Shown piece after piece: positions 21,441 to 33,331 of a stretch of DNA of 64,000 nucleotides. A program made the position numbers and the translations under genes. Within the stretch, counting starts at the first letter, position 1; each line of letters opens with the position of its first letter. This DNA comes from Prostheceraeus crozeri. Its lineage: Eukaryota; Platyhelminthes; Polycladida; Euryleptidae. The DNA is taken from assembly GCA_907163375.1 (NCBI GenBank), contig CAJQUW010007244.1:330001-394000 (forward strand), written 5' to 3'. The notes beneath the pieces are model-generated. The model searched no databases. It saw nothing but the letters and a program-made list of their open reading frames with translations, and had not been told where the DNA came from.

Positions 21441-24400
21441 AAAAAATCCTCGTCATCCTCGTTAAAAAATACTACAAAAGACGATTGAAGTTGTCAGTGA
21501 ACGTTGAACGTTGTCTAATAACTCAGGAGAAATGTCAAGATTGAAGATGTCATTAAAATGAATTCGTTTCAAAACTGATGTGTGCAATGAAAATGTTTTG
21601 AATTTTCTTTTTTCCAAAATTCCACCCTCTAATAGGTTATAGCTATAGCTCCTTCCGCCCTTGGCTGCGCCTCTACTTTCACCTAAGTCTACATCCTTCC
21701 ACCAAAGCCATCACTCATTGGGTTTAGCTCTGAATATTATAAAGATCAATATATCAATATAGATCTTATTGAGTATCATAAAGATTGCAAAGTGCCAGTT
21801 CGCCTGAGCATAGATTAGAAAGATGTCCTCAGACTTGAACAATTTCGTTCTTTTTATTCTGATTGAATGTGCCTGTGCCTTAATATATGTCAACAAATGT
21901 GCATACAGGATACAGATTTAAGCCGAACCGACAGCAGCTCGGCTTGAAACAGTCTGCCCACGAATTGGCTCGACATCATTCATTTGAGCCGATTGAAGCC
22001 TCACCTCATCGCCTCGACTGGCTTGGAATATTGCCATTGGAAGTCGGTGGGAAGGGCATTCGTACTGAAAGCATCGCAACGCTCAATTTAAGTCTGAATA
22101 TGACAGAATGCTTGCGTGTTAGGGAGTAGTGACAGTAATTAAATAAAAGTACTAACGTGGGAGTAGTGACGGTTGGATACAGACTCCACTAGAACCAAAG
22201 TGCCCCACTCGGCCAATACAGTACGTCTGACATAGATATATTGCTTATATCAACATTCTAGAGTATCTGTGGTGTGGTGCATCATTAGTCCTATCTAGCC
22301 CACATAAATAAAACTATAAAGAATCGATTATTTCATATTTTTACTTGAAAGGATTAGGTACACTATCATTGCCAAAAGCTTGTATGATATTTTTAATCTT
22401 ATTGTCAAATAATTTGGATGTTCATATGGACAATAATGAATAATAATATGCCACATTTTACGGATGTGATGGGCATCGTTTTCATTTTGCAGTGCTCATG
22501 TAAGAGTTGGCCTTGAAATCGAAGGGCAACAGCGACTGACAAAATTCATATCTGTGTGCGATTTATTTAAAATAGAATGATTGCAAATGAGAATGTAAGA
22601 AGTCGCACGACACGATGATGATAGTACTGGTCTGCAATTAATAGATTTCTGTTCAAGATGAAATTCACTAGTAAAGTTTTCGTTAGTGTTTCTATTCACT
22701 AAATCTACGTTATTTCACTTCTTTGATTATTCTGTCGGAAGCCTCCACCAAAAACGTATCCTACAACATAATTTGAGACGTTGTCTTTTGGGATGTGACT
22801 TCTCCTTGTAGATACCGTTCTCGTTTATCAGCCCACTGCAATCTGTCACTTCCGAAAATCGAAGAAACCTGCATCCTATAGCGCCACACACTAGAATGTT
22901 GACATACTAAAGAAAACAATAACCCTAGTGCACTAGCTTCCTAAAACGCTTTGCCTTAGGATTCTTTTATTAGTTACGAATAGTGTCTTGTCTTAGTAGG
23001 CGATTTAGGAGGTGCTGGTTTACAGTGATAGAAGAAACTAAGAAATCAAAAGCAAATCAACATCCAAAATAGGTATTTCAATCTACAAACATTTCCTACA
23101 ACACGGATGACATCCTTGTCAACGCCCGATTCATTGTCAAATAAATTTGTATTAATAATTGCTGATCTAGAGGCGAAAAAGTGTATTTACTATGACGGGG
23201 CTAGGATAGCCATTATCTTGAGAGTCAGGGTAGACATAATTAATGAGGTAACAAGTGAACCTGCACTGTAAACCGTCAGCTACTAAATGAAATAAATTTT
23301 ACTACCAAACCTACTCATCAATAATAACCAACCTTTCTTCCCAAATGAAGATGGCGGCTTTTATGGCTGCCAGAACGCGTTCATCTGGTAGCAGTCGACT
23401 GATTGATTTGACAACCATAGTCTTAAATTTACTGGAACTTTTCAGATAAGGTTGCTTTTGACTGCTACTTATAGATGTTCTGAATAGTAGTAGAATCAGC
23501 AAATGCTTTCGTGCAGAACTCATGTGCTTTAATAATTTACGCTACATATAAACATTTTATTTTTTAGTCAGGCGATATCGAAGTCACCTCTACTCGAATG
23601 TTCCGACCGATCCTGAGTCTTGGTGCCGAACTGACTGAGATCATTGCAATTGGTCGATAGCCTCTCTGTAAGCATGTTCCTTTATATATATATCAAACAT
23701 AGTCTTAATCTATGAAATTAACATTCATTGTCATTTCGGATTTATTATCATCTTAATTTCAAAATCACTCAGTACCTAGGCTATTGTTCATCTCTGTCTG
23801 CTTGTTACTTTTCTATTATTTTCTATTCCTTCTATTACCTTATATTACCTTCTGCTTTAAAAATATATTTGCCTTACGTGTAACAGAATCGAATTCAGTC
23901 TTGTAAGTTCGATTTTCACATGTTAATTATTATCTTGCTACTTATAGTGTAGCAAAAGGCAAGTCACTTTTGACATATATACATGTATATGCGATTAGAA
24001 GAAAAACAAATCATCTGGTAGACATTATGCAAGTTTGGTAGCTGGGCTACCAGACAGTAACAACACTACCAGGTAAAAAGGAATAAAGCATTTGGTAGCA
24101 GGCATTTCATTGCTTTGGTGGCGTCGATATACGGTGTGTACCAGAAGCCAGATGTCGGACCCGCGGATTTTAAAATACAGATCCGATCTGTTGGTCTCGG
24201 AACTTCATCCAACTCAGATTTTCACTATTTGCTCAAATACGCAATGAATCATTTAGAAGTCAAATATTTCATCAAACAACTAGCTCGTTATCCTCCCTTT
24301 TACTACTTGTTCGAATTCTACAAACATAAATGTAGATTAATGGACAGCAGGCCACAATTTTAATGCAAATAACAACATAAACATATTTTGAGCAGTTTGC

Positions 24401-24511
24401 ATCTTTTGTGGAAGAACTCAGTTGTAGGAGACTCATTTTGCTTTTTATAAAGAAGGCTGCTGGAAATATAAGAGCAGCATCAAATCTTAAAGAGTCAAAT
24501 GGAGTAAACAA
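21441..24511. other. No recognisable gene
   Basis: About 3 kb with only short frames, the longest 82 codons (24115-24363 plus; 24272-24520 minus). At 21895-22040 lies a degraded piece related to the GAGCCGAGCC-rich ends of the hAT element at 11861-12990. The rest shows no feature I can name. Confidence 0.5.
21895..22040. mobile_element. Remnant of the GAGCCGAGCC hAT family
   Basis: The words TTTAAGCCGAACCGAC, AGCTCGGCTTGAA, TGAGCCGATTGAAGCC and CTGGCTTGGAATATT follow the same order as in the ends of the element at 11861-12990. An 80-codon frame here (21887-22129) is only the translation of these repeats. Confidence 0.5.
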
Positions 24512-25193
24512 AGATGGCAACTAGGCCAATTTTTTATGACCTAACACTAGAAGAAATAAGACCTAAAAAGCTGAAAATATAAACAAATATGACCTAGAAA
24601 ACTCCAAATGTGATCAAAATGTGACTTTAAAATCTTAAATTGTAATTTAGTGAGATTTAAAACCTCAAAATATAGCAAAAATTATGTTTCCATCTTAAGG
24701 CAAAAAGTTAGAAAAGTTTAATTGACGACAAATAAAACGATTTATTTCAACCTTTTACCACAGTATGCTTATTTACAGCTTGTTGTAAAAAACAGTAATG
24801 TAATTTACTTCATTTGATGTTTAGAAAAGTCTGTCTTTGCATAGCATCTTCTTCAACATGGAGAAGAACGTCCTATCGAAGCAGCGGTTGGCTGGCAAGG
24901 AAAGGCGGACAACAGACGAGCTAATCCTGGCGCCTCCGTTAACATTTATATCTGTAGGCAATGCATGCATTGGAACCCTCCTCATACTGCATCGCACTAT
25001 TGAGAAGACCGATATTGCGTCATTCTGCAAACATTGGTCATTTCTATATCTACTTCCCGACAACTCCAAAAGTCGAAAATTACAGAAAATGACCAAAATA
25101 TGACTAAATGTGATCAGACACAGAAAATATGACACTATTACTTCACTTGAAAAATATGACAAAATATGACATGTCATAAGAAACTGCCCTAGT
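24512..25193. mobile_element. Inverted-repeat element, CACTAGGGCAG family
   Basis: The right end read inward is CACTAGGGCAGTTTCTTATG, and the left end is CAACTAGGCCAATTTTTTAT. Both subterminal parts repeat AATATGAC-type words. A plus-strand frame inside (about 24837-25103) has a stretch like NVLSKQRLAGKERRTTDELI, which faintly recalls the end of hAT transposases. I see no matching target duplication, so the class is uncertain. Confidence 0.45.
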
Positions 25194-25732
25194 GATAACC
25201 ACCAACACACTCAATAATATGAGATCAAGCAGTTCTATGTTTTTTTGCATAAGGGTGCCACTGAAGCTTGCCTCGATGGAAAAGATCTTGGGAAACACTG
25301 CATTGAAGAATTAAAAGTCTCTAAATTTCGGCTTAGGTCAGCTGAAGTAGATGTACGCAGTTTTACTTCCGTCGATGTTTTCAATCATTTTTTTCAACAA
25401 AGAGACACATTGCCATTTTTAAAAGATGTTTTGAAGTGATAGAAAGTTTTCAATTTGTGAGCGGATGTTAGCCTTTCATTGCACTGTTCCTTGATAGGTG
25501 TGTTTTCTGTTCTATTATCTCGATGTCATTCATTATCAACTCTTTCTTCTTTCAGTTAAATTCTGTCAATTTTGGAACTCGAAGGCCAAAACATCAGACA
25601 CAAGAACCTACGTCGCTTCCAATTTAGGAATTCGAGCTGCATGCAAATTCAATGGTAGACATGAAGGGAAGCAAAGGAAGAATCAGAACGAAGGATTGAA
25701 AAGAAAATGTCTCAGATATTGCGTGTATCATC
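25194..25732. other. No assignable gene
   Basis: A 64-codon plus-strand frame (25245-25439) ending in FNHFFQQRDTLPFLKDVLK and a 79-codon frame (25498-25737) have no family I recognise. They could belong to an element whose ends I cannot see. Confidence 0.35.
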
Positions 25733-26579
25733 CATAGATTAAGTATACACGTATAATAGGTAGAGTGTCGACTCAAACAAGTATCTGTATACAGTAAAAA
25801 TTTTTATATGAAAAGATTCAGTTTTTTGCGGAGATTGCGCTCATGCGGTCAAAAAAATTATTTGAGCAGTTTTTAAAAGCTAAATTTTTCAAATTATTCC
25901 TGTGCTCATATACTACCGAGATGAATTCCCTTTATAAGTAGTATCATATGAAACAAGTTAGATATCAAAGGGAATGAACACATGCCAGCAAGCATCTTAA
26001 TTAAACGAAATTAAGCCGATTATCAAAAGAAATTCATGAGCTGCATTATAATGCAAGTCTTCATAAAAACGTCGACATCTTATTGTGATTTCTTGACTGA
26101 AATTTCAAATTTTTAATTCCATTAACATCGGTATAATTAATTTCATGATTCAATCAAATCTGAATAGTAATACGGACCCATTCACATTTTTAAGTTAATT
26201 GTGATCATTGTCAGTGGTTATTTTATTTTTCTCTTCCAGTAGCAGGTTATAGCTTGTGATATGATCACGCTCAAGAAAATGCTCTTATTGATAAGGCTAT
26301 GTATAAAAGTAATAGCAACCCATTGGTTCGCTAATTTCAAAAAACTATATTACCTCTCCACACAGGTTCACATGACGTCGAGGATTTGTAAAATGCTATT
26401 CCTCCTGTTTTGCTATCATGATCAGTTGAATCCAAAATTTCTCCAAAAGTGTAAAAATTTGCATATCTCAATGTGATGCAGGGTCTCATTCGAGTTCATT
26501 TAATGAAATCGGAGCTGTATACACAAAGGGGATTTAATTATTGCTGAGTTGCTAGTCTACCTAACATACTTATTCTATG
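25733..26579 (+). mobile_element. MITE, CATAGAGTAA family, copy B
   Basis: This starts CATAGATTAAGTATA and ends with the inverse of CATAGAATAAGTATG; the inverted repeat continues as TAGGTAGAnnnnCnACTC. It shares its body with copies A and C. No coding capacity. Confidence 0.75.
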
Positions 26580-26756
26580 ATCAAGACTTTTCCATCTGGA
26601 AAGACATGCTGTAATTGAGGTATCCTGAAATTTCGTGCAACAGAAAACGTCATAGTAACATTGTAAGTGAATTATAATGATTATTATGAATAGCCACGCT
26701 TCAGAAAGATACTCACGAAAATCTACTACTTCCGTGCGAAGATGTCTCAAATAACT

Positions 26757-27518
26757 AGCTAATCAATGCGATCCAAAAAAAATTATATGAGCAGTTTTTA
26801 GAGAGCTAAATTTTTCAAATTATTAGTGTGTTTATGTACCACCGACATGAAGCCACCTTATCAGTAGCATGAAACAAGATGGATATCAAAAGGAATGAAT
26901 ATTTGTTATCAGGTATCTAAATTAAGCTTAAGTTAAGCTGATTGTTAAGAGAATTTCATGAATCGAATTATAATGAAGTCTTCATGGAAAAGACGCGATC
27001 ACAATGTGCTTTCTTGGCTGAAATTTCCAGTACATAATTCAGTTTTCATTGGCATGATTTTATGATTCACTAAATTCATGTTTCTTTTCTTGAATCTGAA
27101 TAGTGATGTGGAACCATTTGCATCTTTCCAAATTAAATGAAATCATTGTCTTTGATTATGTGATTTCACTCTACCAGTGGCAGGTTGCTTGTGATATGAT
27201 CGCGCTCAAGAAAATTCTCTTTAGGTTGAGCATGAAAGTGACAGCAGCCTATCGAATTGCTTATTTAAAAAAATTTACCTCTCCGAGGCTGTCCTGACAC
27301 GGAGGATCTGTAAAACACGATCATTCCTTTTGCATTACTATCATGATCAGTCAATTCCGTGGTAATTTCTTCAAAGTTTCAAAAATTTGCATATCTCACA
27401 TTTGGTAGCAATACCCAACTATGTTCACCTCGAGTTCATTTGATAAAATCGAAACTTTATACTCGTTGGGTATTTAGTAAATACTGACTGCTGCTCTACC
27501 CAATATATTTACTCTATG
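26757..27518 (+). mobile_element. MITE, CATAGAGTAA family, copy C
   Basis: The body matches copy B from ATTATWTGAGCAGTTTTTA near 26780 to the end, the inverse of CATAGAGTAAATATATTG at 27518. The 5' terminal repeat is missing or too decayed to see. Its neighbour is copy B in the same orientation, about 180 bp away. Confidence 0.65.
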
Positions 27519-29084
27519 CTTGCAAATTATAGCGAAAATATAGTTTTAAATATTTAAATATGCCTGATCTACATGTACTTATAGAACTATCATTTTCCAA
27601 AACAATTGCTAAATACAAGACTTTGACATATTTTCACATGCTGTTATGTAAAGCTGCAGATATTTTTTCAATATTGGCATTTCATAAATTCGACTTAACG
27701 CTGCAGTAATAGGTGTTTGCTAATATTTACCGGTCACTAACAATTAAGCACAGCAATTAAGTTAAAGAAAAAGAATATGGTAATTCATATTTGCATTAGG
27801 TCATACAGAAATCTGCGTTTCAATACAATTTCTGTATGTGTATGTGTTCAGCGACTTCATCTCATATTTTTGATGAATCATTACGCGGCTTTATCTACGT
27901 CTTTCTCCACTTAATATGCCTCGAGACCCAAATGAATACACTCCATGATCTTAATGCGTCACACACTCGTCATGCACGCCATTTACGCCACACTGACCTT
28001 ATTGATGTGATATATATACATATTGTGCTCCGTAAATAGCGTTAAAAATGATTGATTGCGGAACTCATTTTCTTCCAACTCAATTTAAGGGTATTCGCAA
28101 TTTGTTCCAAAGTAAGACAGCAGAATATGCAGGCATTATCTACTCAAGGAGAAGTTGAATTTTTGCATTAAGCTTGGCATATTGAATCTGCCAGAGATTT
28201 AGAGTTAGCACAATGATCTGAGGGTAAACTTTGATAGTGTTGTGTTGATTGTTGGAGATAGATAGTTGCTATTGAGGAACATTTTGTCACTTATATTGTC
28301 AATACTCAGTTACAACACCATTTCATGCTGCATGTATTGTAACTATTTTCAATCTTCAATAAGAAGTCTACTGTTTGCAGTTAAAATTCGACAACAACAC
28401 AAAAAATCATCCAGGATGAAATGTCGATTCGTGACTGCATCAATATTGTTACTTTGAATCCATTCCCGCCGAAGGGAGAAGGAACCAGCTTCGAACGACA
28501 ATGTGATAGTATGATGTAGACTCTCAGTTCTTGCTTTTTTTATGGCAGACAGATTATCATCATCAGGAAGTGCTTCGTTTCATAAATTCATTTATCCACG
28601 GAATACAACAATGCAGATGATTTTTGTTGATCTCTAAACGGAAGAGTATCTTCAAATTTACAGTCAACTAATAAAATGCTTAGAGTGAAAATAATGGAGA
28701 AATCATGCCAGTTTCAACATCTGGTGATAGGGATTTCTAGATTGAGCAGCTAGATGCTTAAATGATTGTTGCTTGAGATTCCTCACAAACATCATTAACC
28801 CTTTCATGCATGAATTATTTTCAGAATTGAATATCTTTGTGGAATGCAATTTGTGAGCGTTCTAGGCACCGTAAGAGGATGTGAGTGGTGTCACTAGAAT
28901 CGCATTGATCTAATTTTTCTTTCGGTAATAATTTTTTTGGCACTATGTTCTCGCTGCGCAATGTTCTCCTAAATGATGCGGGTTGTTATGTTGTCAAAAG
29001 GGAACAATGTGATTTTGAGTGTCTGGCCATTCCTGAAGTAATGGTGTGTTTTTGTTAAATGAATTGCTTAATCGCTTTAACCAG
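27519..29084. other. No recognisable gene
   Basis: AT-rich, with frames up to 67 codons only. At 28796 the word TTAACCCTTTCATG resembles a piggyBac end, but I found no partner. Confidence 0.5.
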
Positions 29085-29229
29085 AAAAATAAAAACCACT
29101 AGGGTTGTCCGACGTTTCGAATATCTTTTACGAGGACGAATTACACAATGGCTAACATTGTCTTATATATCGAACTTGGAACAAGTCAAAATTTGAAAAA
29201 AGGTACAAATTATACAGAAGTGTGAAGAT

Positions 29230-29583
29230 TATAGTGAAAATTCATAGAAGTCAAAATTATGTTGGAAAATCATGGATAGAAAAAATGTTCAGACAAGATA
29301 TCTGATGCTGGCTACATCATGCAATGAAAATAGAAATCTTATGGGAATTTTGATACTAGTAGGGATAAATGCAATAAAGAATATACATGTACTGTATTGT
29401 CATCACAAATGCATAAGAATCCTGATTATTGTCAATGTCATAGGTTCATTATCTTGATCCCTTCACAGCCATTCATGAGATTGTTCGAGATTTTTATGAA
29501 ATGGGCTTCTGTGACAGTGGGGCATTTTTGTTCTTGATTGTTTTCAATATTTTCCATTTAAAATTTGTTGGCTTGACCTCTTT
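29230..29583 (+). repeat. PLE-2 5' segment, inverted partner of 31797-32137
   Basis: This is almost identical to the reverse complement of 31797-32137, apart from a few substitutions and a short deletion (TACTGTATTG is missing from the partner). The segment encodes a peptide starting MDRKNVQTRYLML in both places. Confidence 0.9.
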
Positions 29584-29630
29584 GTGTTCATCCACAAAAA
29601 AGGTCCACAAGACTAAAGTGAATAAAAGAA

Positions 29631-30236
29631 ATGGAAATACTGCACAATATCAAAGAAAAGCCTGTAATGATGATTCAATCGGATAAAACCAAGCGTTTAA
29701 TAGCTCTCAATCAAGACAAATATCAAGATCTGACGGTCAGCTGTCTGAATCCGAATGACCGCGAGTGCACGCCCATACTACCAATGACAATGCAAAATAA
29801 ATTCAATGGTAAGATCAATCAAATTGCAAAACACTATGAAGGCAGCCAATGTTATAGTGCGTTGATGAGCTGCAAAGTATCCGAACCTCTACCAAGCCAT
29901 GCATACGCTCTTCCCAAAGACCACAAGCCGGGACAGCTTAAAGGGAGACCAATTTTTGCTACACTTGACTCAGTTGTGTGTCCACTGTCGAATCTTCTAG
30001 TGAAAATTTTGAATCCTTTAGTAGAATCTCATGTCACTGCTTATCTTAGCTCCACGCAAGACTTTATTGAGTCTCTTTCAATTATTGATATGTCCGAAAA
30101 ACATCATTTTGGATCTTTAGATGTCGTGAATTTGTACGGAAGCATACCACTTTTTGATCAGGACGGTCATAAAGGACTCATCACAGTGGTATCGGATTTC
30201 TTTGCCTTACACAGAAAGACAATCGATTCTAACTGA
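29631..30236 (+). CDS. PLE-2 reverse transcriptase, N-terminal half
   Basis: An uninterrupted 201-codon frame carries the first PLE reverse-transcriptase blocks: IQSDKTKRLIAL (residues about 15-26, the family's kaDKtk block), YALPKDHKPGQLKGRPIFA (about 91-109) and FGSLDVVNLYGSIPL with the first catalytic Asp (about 161-175). The true start is probably further upstream, in a frame now broken. The enzyme would copy PLE RNA at nicked target DNA. The second half follows in an overlapping frame from 30154. Confidence 0.8.
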   Translation: MEILHNIKEKPVMMIQSDKTKRLIALNQDKYQDLTVSCLNPNDRECTPILPMTMQNKFNGKINQIAKHYEGSQCYSALMSCKVSEPLPSHAYALPKDHKPGQLKGRPIFATLDSVVCPLSNLLVKILNPLVESHVTAYLSSTQDFIESLSIIDMSEKHHFGSLDVVNLYGSIPLFDQDGHKGLITVVSDFFALHRKTIDSN

Positions 30237-30912
30237 TCTCAGAGCAATTGACTTTCAAGAACTTCTTACTCTTTGTCTCACTGAGGATGTGTACGAAATA
30301 AATGGAGTTCATAGACAACAAGTATCTGGAATCGCAATGGGAGACTCAGCTGCGCCACCACTTGCAATAATTTACATGGATTTCATCGAAACTGCGATTT
30401 TACAACAAACTGACATTGAATTTTGGAAGAGATATATAGACGATATTTTCTTTGTTTCTGAAAATTCTCTATCCCCACCTGAAATATTGCAGAAAGCCAA
30501 TTCTATCAATCCCTTCATTCAATTCACAATCGAGACTCCCATCAATGAAGAAATACCTTTCCTAGATACTCTGGTACAACGTAAGAACACAGGCGTAAGC
30601 TTACAAATATATTTCAAACCAATGCATAGTGGAACATGTCTTCCTTTTGAAGCAGCAGTACCGATCAGTAGAAAAAAAATCCTGGTAACCAATGAATTAT
30701 TGAGAGCTGAAGGAAATTCAACAGCAGAGAACAAAAAGAAGAGCACTCAAATGGTTATGCATAGGTTCATTGCCAATGGATACACGAAACCCTTCTTGGA
30801 GAATGCTGTCAAACAAAGAGACAGGAAAAAGAAAAAAGAAAACAAACAACCAATTACATTTGTCAACCAATTACATTACCTTATTTCTACGAACAGCAGA
30901 AAAGGAAAATAA
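30154..30912 (+). CDS. PLE-2 reverse transcriptase, C-terminal half
   Basis: This 252-codon frame overlaps the previous one. It shows GIAMGDSAAPPLAIIYMDF (the fingers/palm block before the active site), WKRYIDDIFFV with the catalytic YIDD box, and IPFLDTLVQRKN then LQIYFKPMHSGTC, the thumb-side blocks typical of Penelope reverse transcriptases. A basic Lys-rich linker closes it (KQRDRKKKKENK). Only the first few residues before LRAIDFQ are out of register with the upstream half. Confidence 0.83.
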   Translation: MIRTVIKDSSQWYRISLPYTERQSILTDLRAIDFQELLTLCLTEDVYEINGVHRQQVSGIAMGDSAAPPLAIIYMDFIETAILQQTDIEFWKRYIDDIFFVSENSLSPPEILQKANSINPFIQFTIETPINEEIPFLDTLVQRKNTGVSLQIYFKPMHSGTCLPFEAAVPISRKKILVTNELLRAEGNSTAENKKKSTQMVMHRFIANGYTKPFLENAVKQRDRKKKKENKQPITFVNQLHYLISTNSRKGK

Positions 30913-30935
30913 TTGAGGCGCAAAAAAGAACAGAT

Positions 30936-31235
30936 ATGCTCGGCAAAATAAGAAAAAAATTTCAATCCAACAGACCTCTCTCTAGACAATTCAACAGAAG
31001 AAACCCAAGAAACTGCCAGAATAATTGCAGGACCTGTCAAAAAGCTTGTTTTCCGAATCAATGCCAAACAAAGAATGCAGTGTACAAGATCTCTTGTAAC
31101 ATATGCAATAAGGAATACATTGGACAGACCAAAAGGATATTACGAACAAGAATATTAGAACACTGTACATCTAGTGATTTGCATGTAAAAAGACATTTTG
31201 TGGATGAACACAAATTTTTTTATTTATTTCAGTGA
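30936..31235 (+). CDS. PLE-2 Cys-rich linker and GIY-YIG endonuclease
   Basis: This 99-codon frame holds a cysteine cluster (CQNNCRTCQKACFPNQC, residues about 27-43), then VYKISCNICNKEYIGQTKR and TRILEH, the core of a GIY-YIG nuclease as found in endonuclease-positive PLEs; VYK and YIG stand for the two signature blocks. The frame ends at FYLFQ, earlier than full-length GIY-YIG domains, and LINE-derived sequence begins shortly after. It probably cut target DNA for PLE insertion. Confidence 0.85.
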   Translation: MLGKIRKKFQSNRPLSRQFNRRNPRNCQNNCRTCQKACFPNQCQTKNAVYKISCNICNKEYIGQTKRILRTRILEHCTSSDLHVKRHFVDEHKFFYLFQ

Positions 31236-31322
31236 ATTTCTCGTACATGCGAGTGGCGTTTTGTCGATTATCGACTTCAAGGCCATAACATAATGCTTCA
31301 AAAACAATTGCATACGGACAAC

Positions 31323-31797
31323 TCAGCTATCGGTAAAGTTAGCGTCATGCAAAAATGAATATAACATAGACTTAAAAGCGGATAGAGTGGAAGCTTTCGT
31401 GATGGTGGATGGAAGCTTGTTCCACTCGCGAGCAGCATTACAGTGGAATGAGCGACCACCAAGAGTACGGCAACGGGATTTAGGTGTAATGAGCTTCAGC
31501 GAGGAGGAAGAACGAAGGCGAGCACGTGTGAAAGAATTGAATGAGAAGTCGAGGCGATCAGTGAGGTAGGAGGGAGCACAGTTATGAAGGCACAAGTACA
31601 CTATAGTCGCAAGTCTATACTGAATGCGACCTTCAATAGGGAGCCAACGAAGTACTTTTAGTGAGGGTGAGATGTGGTGGTAGCGTGACAGGGAATCTAC
31701 CAGACGAGCAGCGGCATTGATTACATTCTGTAAACGTCTCAGCGTAGACTGAGGTAAGCCAGCTAAGGAAGTGATGCAATGATCAAGTCGACTAAAA
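31323..31797 (-). mobile_element. 3' end of a CR1/Jockey-like LINE, 5'-truncated
   Basis: The minus strand encodes without interruption the end of a LINE ORF2: RLDHCITSLAGLPQSTLRRL, then INAAARLVDSLSRYHHISP, LRWLPIEGRIQYRLATIVYL, LHNCAPSYLTDRL and REWNKLPSTITKAS, with a stop at 31323. This order (RLD-LAGLP, WLPI, APSYL, WN.LP) is standard for the C-terminus of CR1/Jockey-group LINEs. It belongs to a different family from the LINE at 6-10 kb. Its truncated edge abuts the inverted PLE-2 segment directly. Confidence 0.85.
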
Positions 31798-32137
31798 AGA
31801 GGTCAAGCCAACAAATTTTAAATGGAAAATATTGAAAACAATCAAGAACAAAAATGCCCGACTGTCAGCAGAAGCCCATTTCATAAAAATCTCGAACAAT
31901 CTCATGAATGGCTGTGAGGGGATCAAGATAATGAACCTATGACATTGACAATAATCAGGATTCTTATGCATTTGTGATGGTACATTCTTTATTGCATTTA
32001 TCCCTACTAGTATCAAAATTCCCATAAGATTTCTATTTTCATTGCATGATGTAGCCAGCATCAGATATCTTGTCTGAACATTTTTTCTATCCATGATTTT
32101 CCAACATAATTTTGACTTCTATGCATTTTCACTATTT
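31797..32137 (-). repeat. Inverted copy of the PLE-2 5' segment
   Basis: This is the reverse complement of 29230-29583. Together the two form inverted ends around PLE-2 and the LINE tail, spanning about 2.9 kb. Confidence 0.9.
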
Positions 32138-33323
32138 TCCATTTCTTGTAGCGTTGCTGACCTTTCAAGGTGGCCTCATCGCCTGAAAGATGGATTCTCA
32201 TTTTCATATTCATCTCACATTCATGTATTCTCATGTCAATTCATTAGAGATTCACGAATTGTTTACGTCGTTCGGTATGTCGTTGAAAGAATATAAAATG
32301 TTGTTGGCACTCTTGTCAATAAAGGTTGTTTTGTTAAAGATCTACGTGTTGCTTCATGCACGTATCATGCGTAAACATGTTAATTCGCTACAAAAATTTG
32401 GCATTTTTTCATGTAAAGAATTCTTCGATCGTTGTACTTATTGAATGCTGCATACTCCGCTGTTTTACAGCGGGAGTCAGGATTGGAGGAAATAAAAGGA
32501 CCCAAAATACAAAGCTGGTTGGTTTTACTGTTGACGAACCTAAAATGTGGCATGCCGGTGCCGAGTTGAGTGCTTGACACTTTGTAATTTTCGATCGCTT
32601 ATTGTTTTTTAATTAGTTTTTTAATTAAATTTGTTTTTTTTATTTTCAATTAGTGCGATTTGATAAAAAAGTTGACCTTCCTAGGTTGCCTGTAGGAACA
32701 AAGATCAACAAAAATATCAACAAAATGTTGGCATGTGTCATGTAACTACATAAAATAATATAACGACAGTAAATCTCATATTGTATTTCTTCAAGTTTTG
32801 ACTCACATAACTCTTGAACAAGACGTCAGTGATAAATTTCGCTTCTGAGATGCAGATGAATCAGGTAAGAAGAACCTTTCTTCTCTACAATCCAATGACT
32901 AAGCTTCTCAATAAGAAAAATAATCAGTTCATCGTAGGCCATCAAAAGTAGTTAATCACAAAAACTGATGAAAGGCTTCACCTTTTTAAACAGTGATCGA
33001 AATTTGGCTATTGAAAATTCTTGCTATTTGGACTTGCGGCTTTAGTTGAAACGAAGGACTTTCTTTACCTTGAAGCATCCTGCAGGAACTGCAGCGGGTA
33101 CATTAAGTCAATCAGGTGTCAAGGATCAAAATTGTGGTAGTTAAGTACAACTAGTCCATATAAAGATGAAATCCCAGGTGCGCAACTATTTCTAGCTTCT
33201 GGTAGACACCATTGCGAAAGTCTGAGAATACTGTCATTAGATCTGAAAGTTTATTGATGCATGAAACAATATTTTCCGATTGACTAGATATACAGTAGAG
33301 CTCATGTTTAGGTCTACATGCAC
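32138..33323. other. No recognisable gene
   Basis: Short overlapping frames only (up to 84 codons at 32190-32444), without family resemblance. Confidence 0.5.
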
Positions 33324-33331
33324 CTTTACTA

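Larger units (their letters stand above)
29085..31250 (+). mobile_element. Penelope-like element with GIY-YIG endonuclease (PLE-2)
   Basis: All parts of an endonuclease-bearing PLE occur in order on the plus strand: a leader with a GACGTTTCG motif of the type found in PLE terminal repeats (29111), the reverse transcriptase in two overlapping frames (29631-30912), and a Cys-rich linker with GIY-YIG (30936-31235). The coding part is broken a few times but otherwise well kept. Its 5' part (about 29230-29583) recurs inverted at 31797-32137, with a LINE tail between. PLEs are retroelements distinct from LTR and CR1 types and often occur in partial tandem or inverted arrangements. A noisy mirror copy lies at about 57.4-59.7 kb. 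Confidence 0.85.

Noticed and set aside
28796-28812. TTAACCCTTTCATG, like the piggyBac end at 993
   Set aside because: No inverted partner with TTAA was found in reach, and the next bases differ from the known end.
29111-29118. GAAACGTC on the minus strand, a possible half hammerhead in PLE-2
   Set aside because: No CUGANGA core lies at the needed distance, so a ribozyme cannot be supported.
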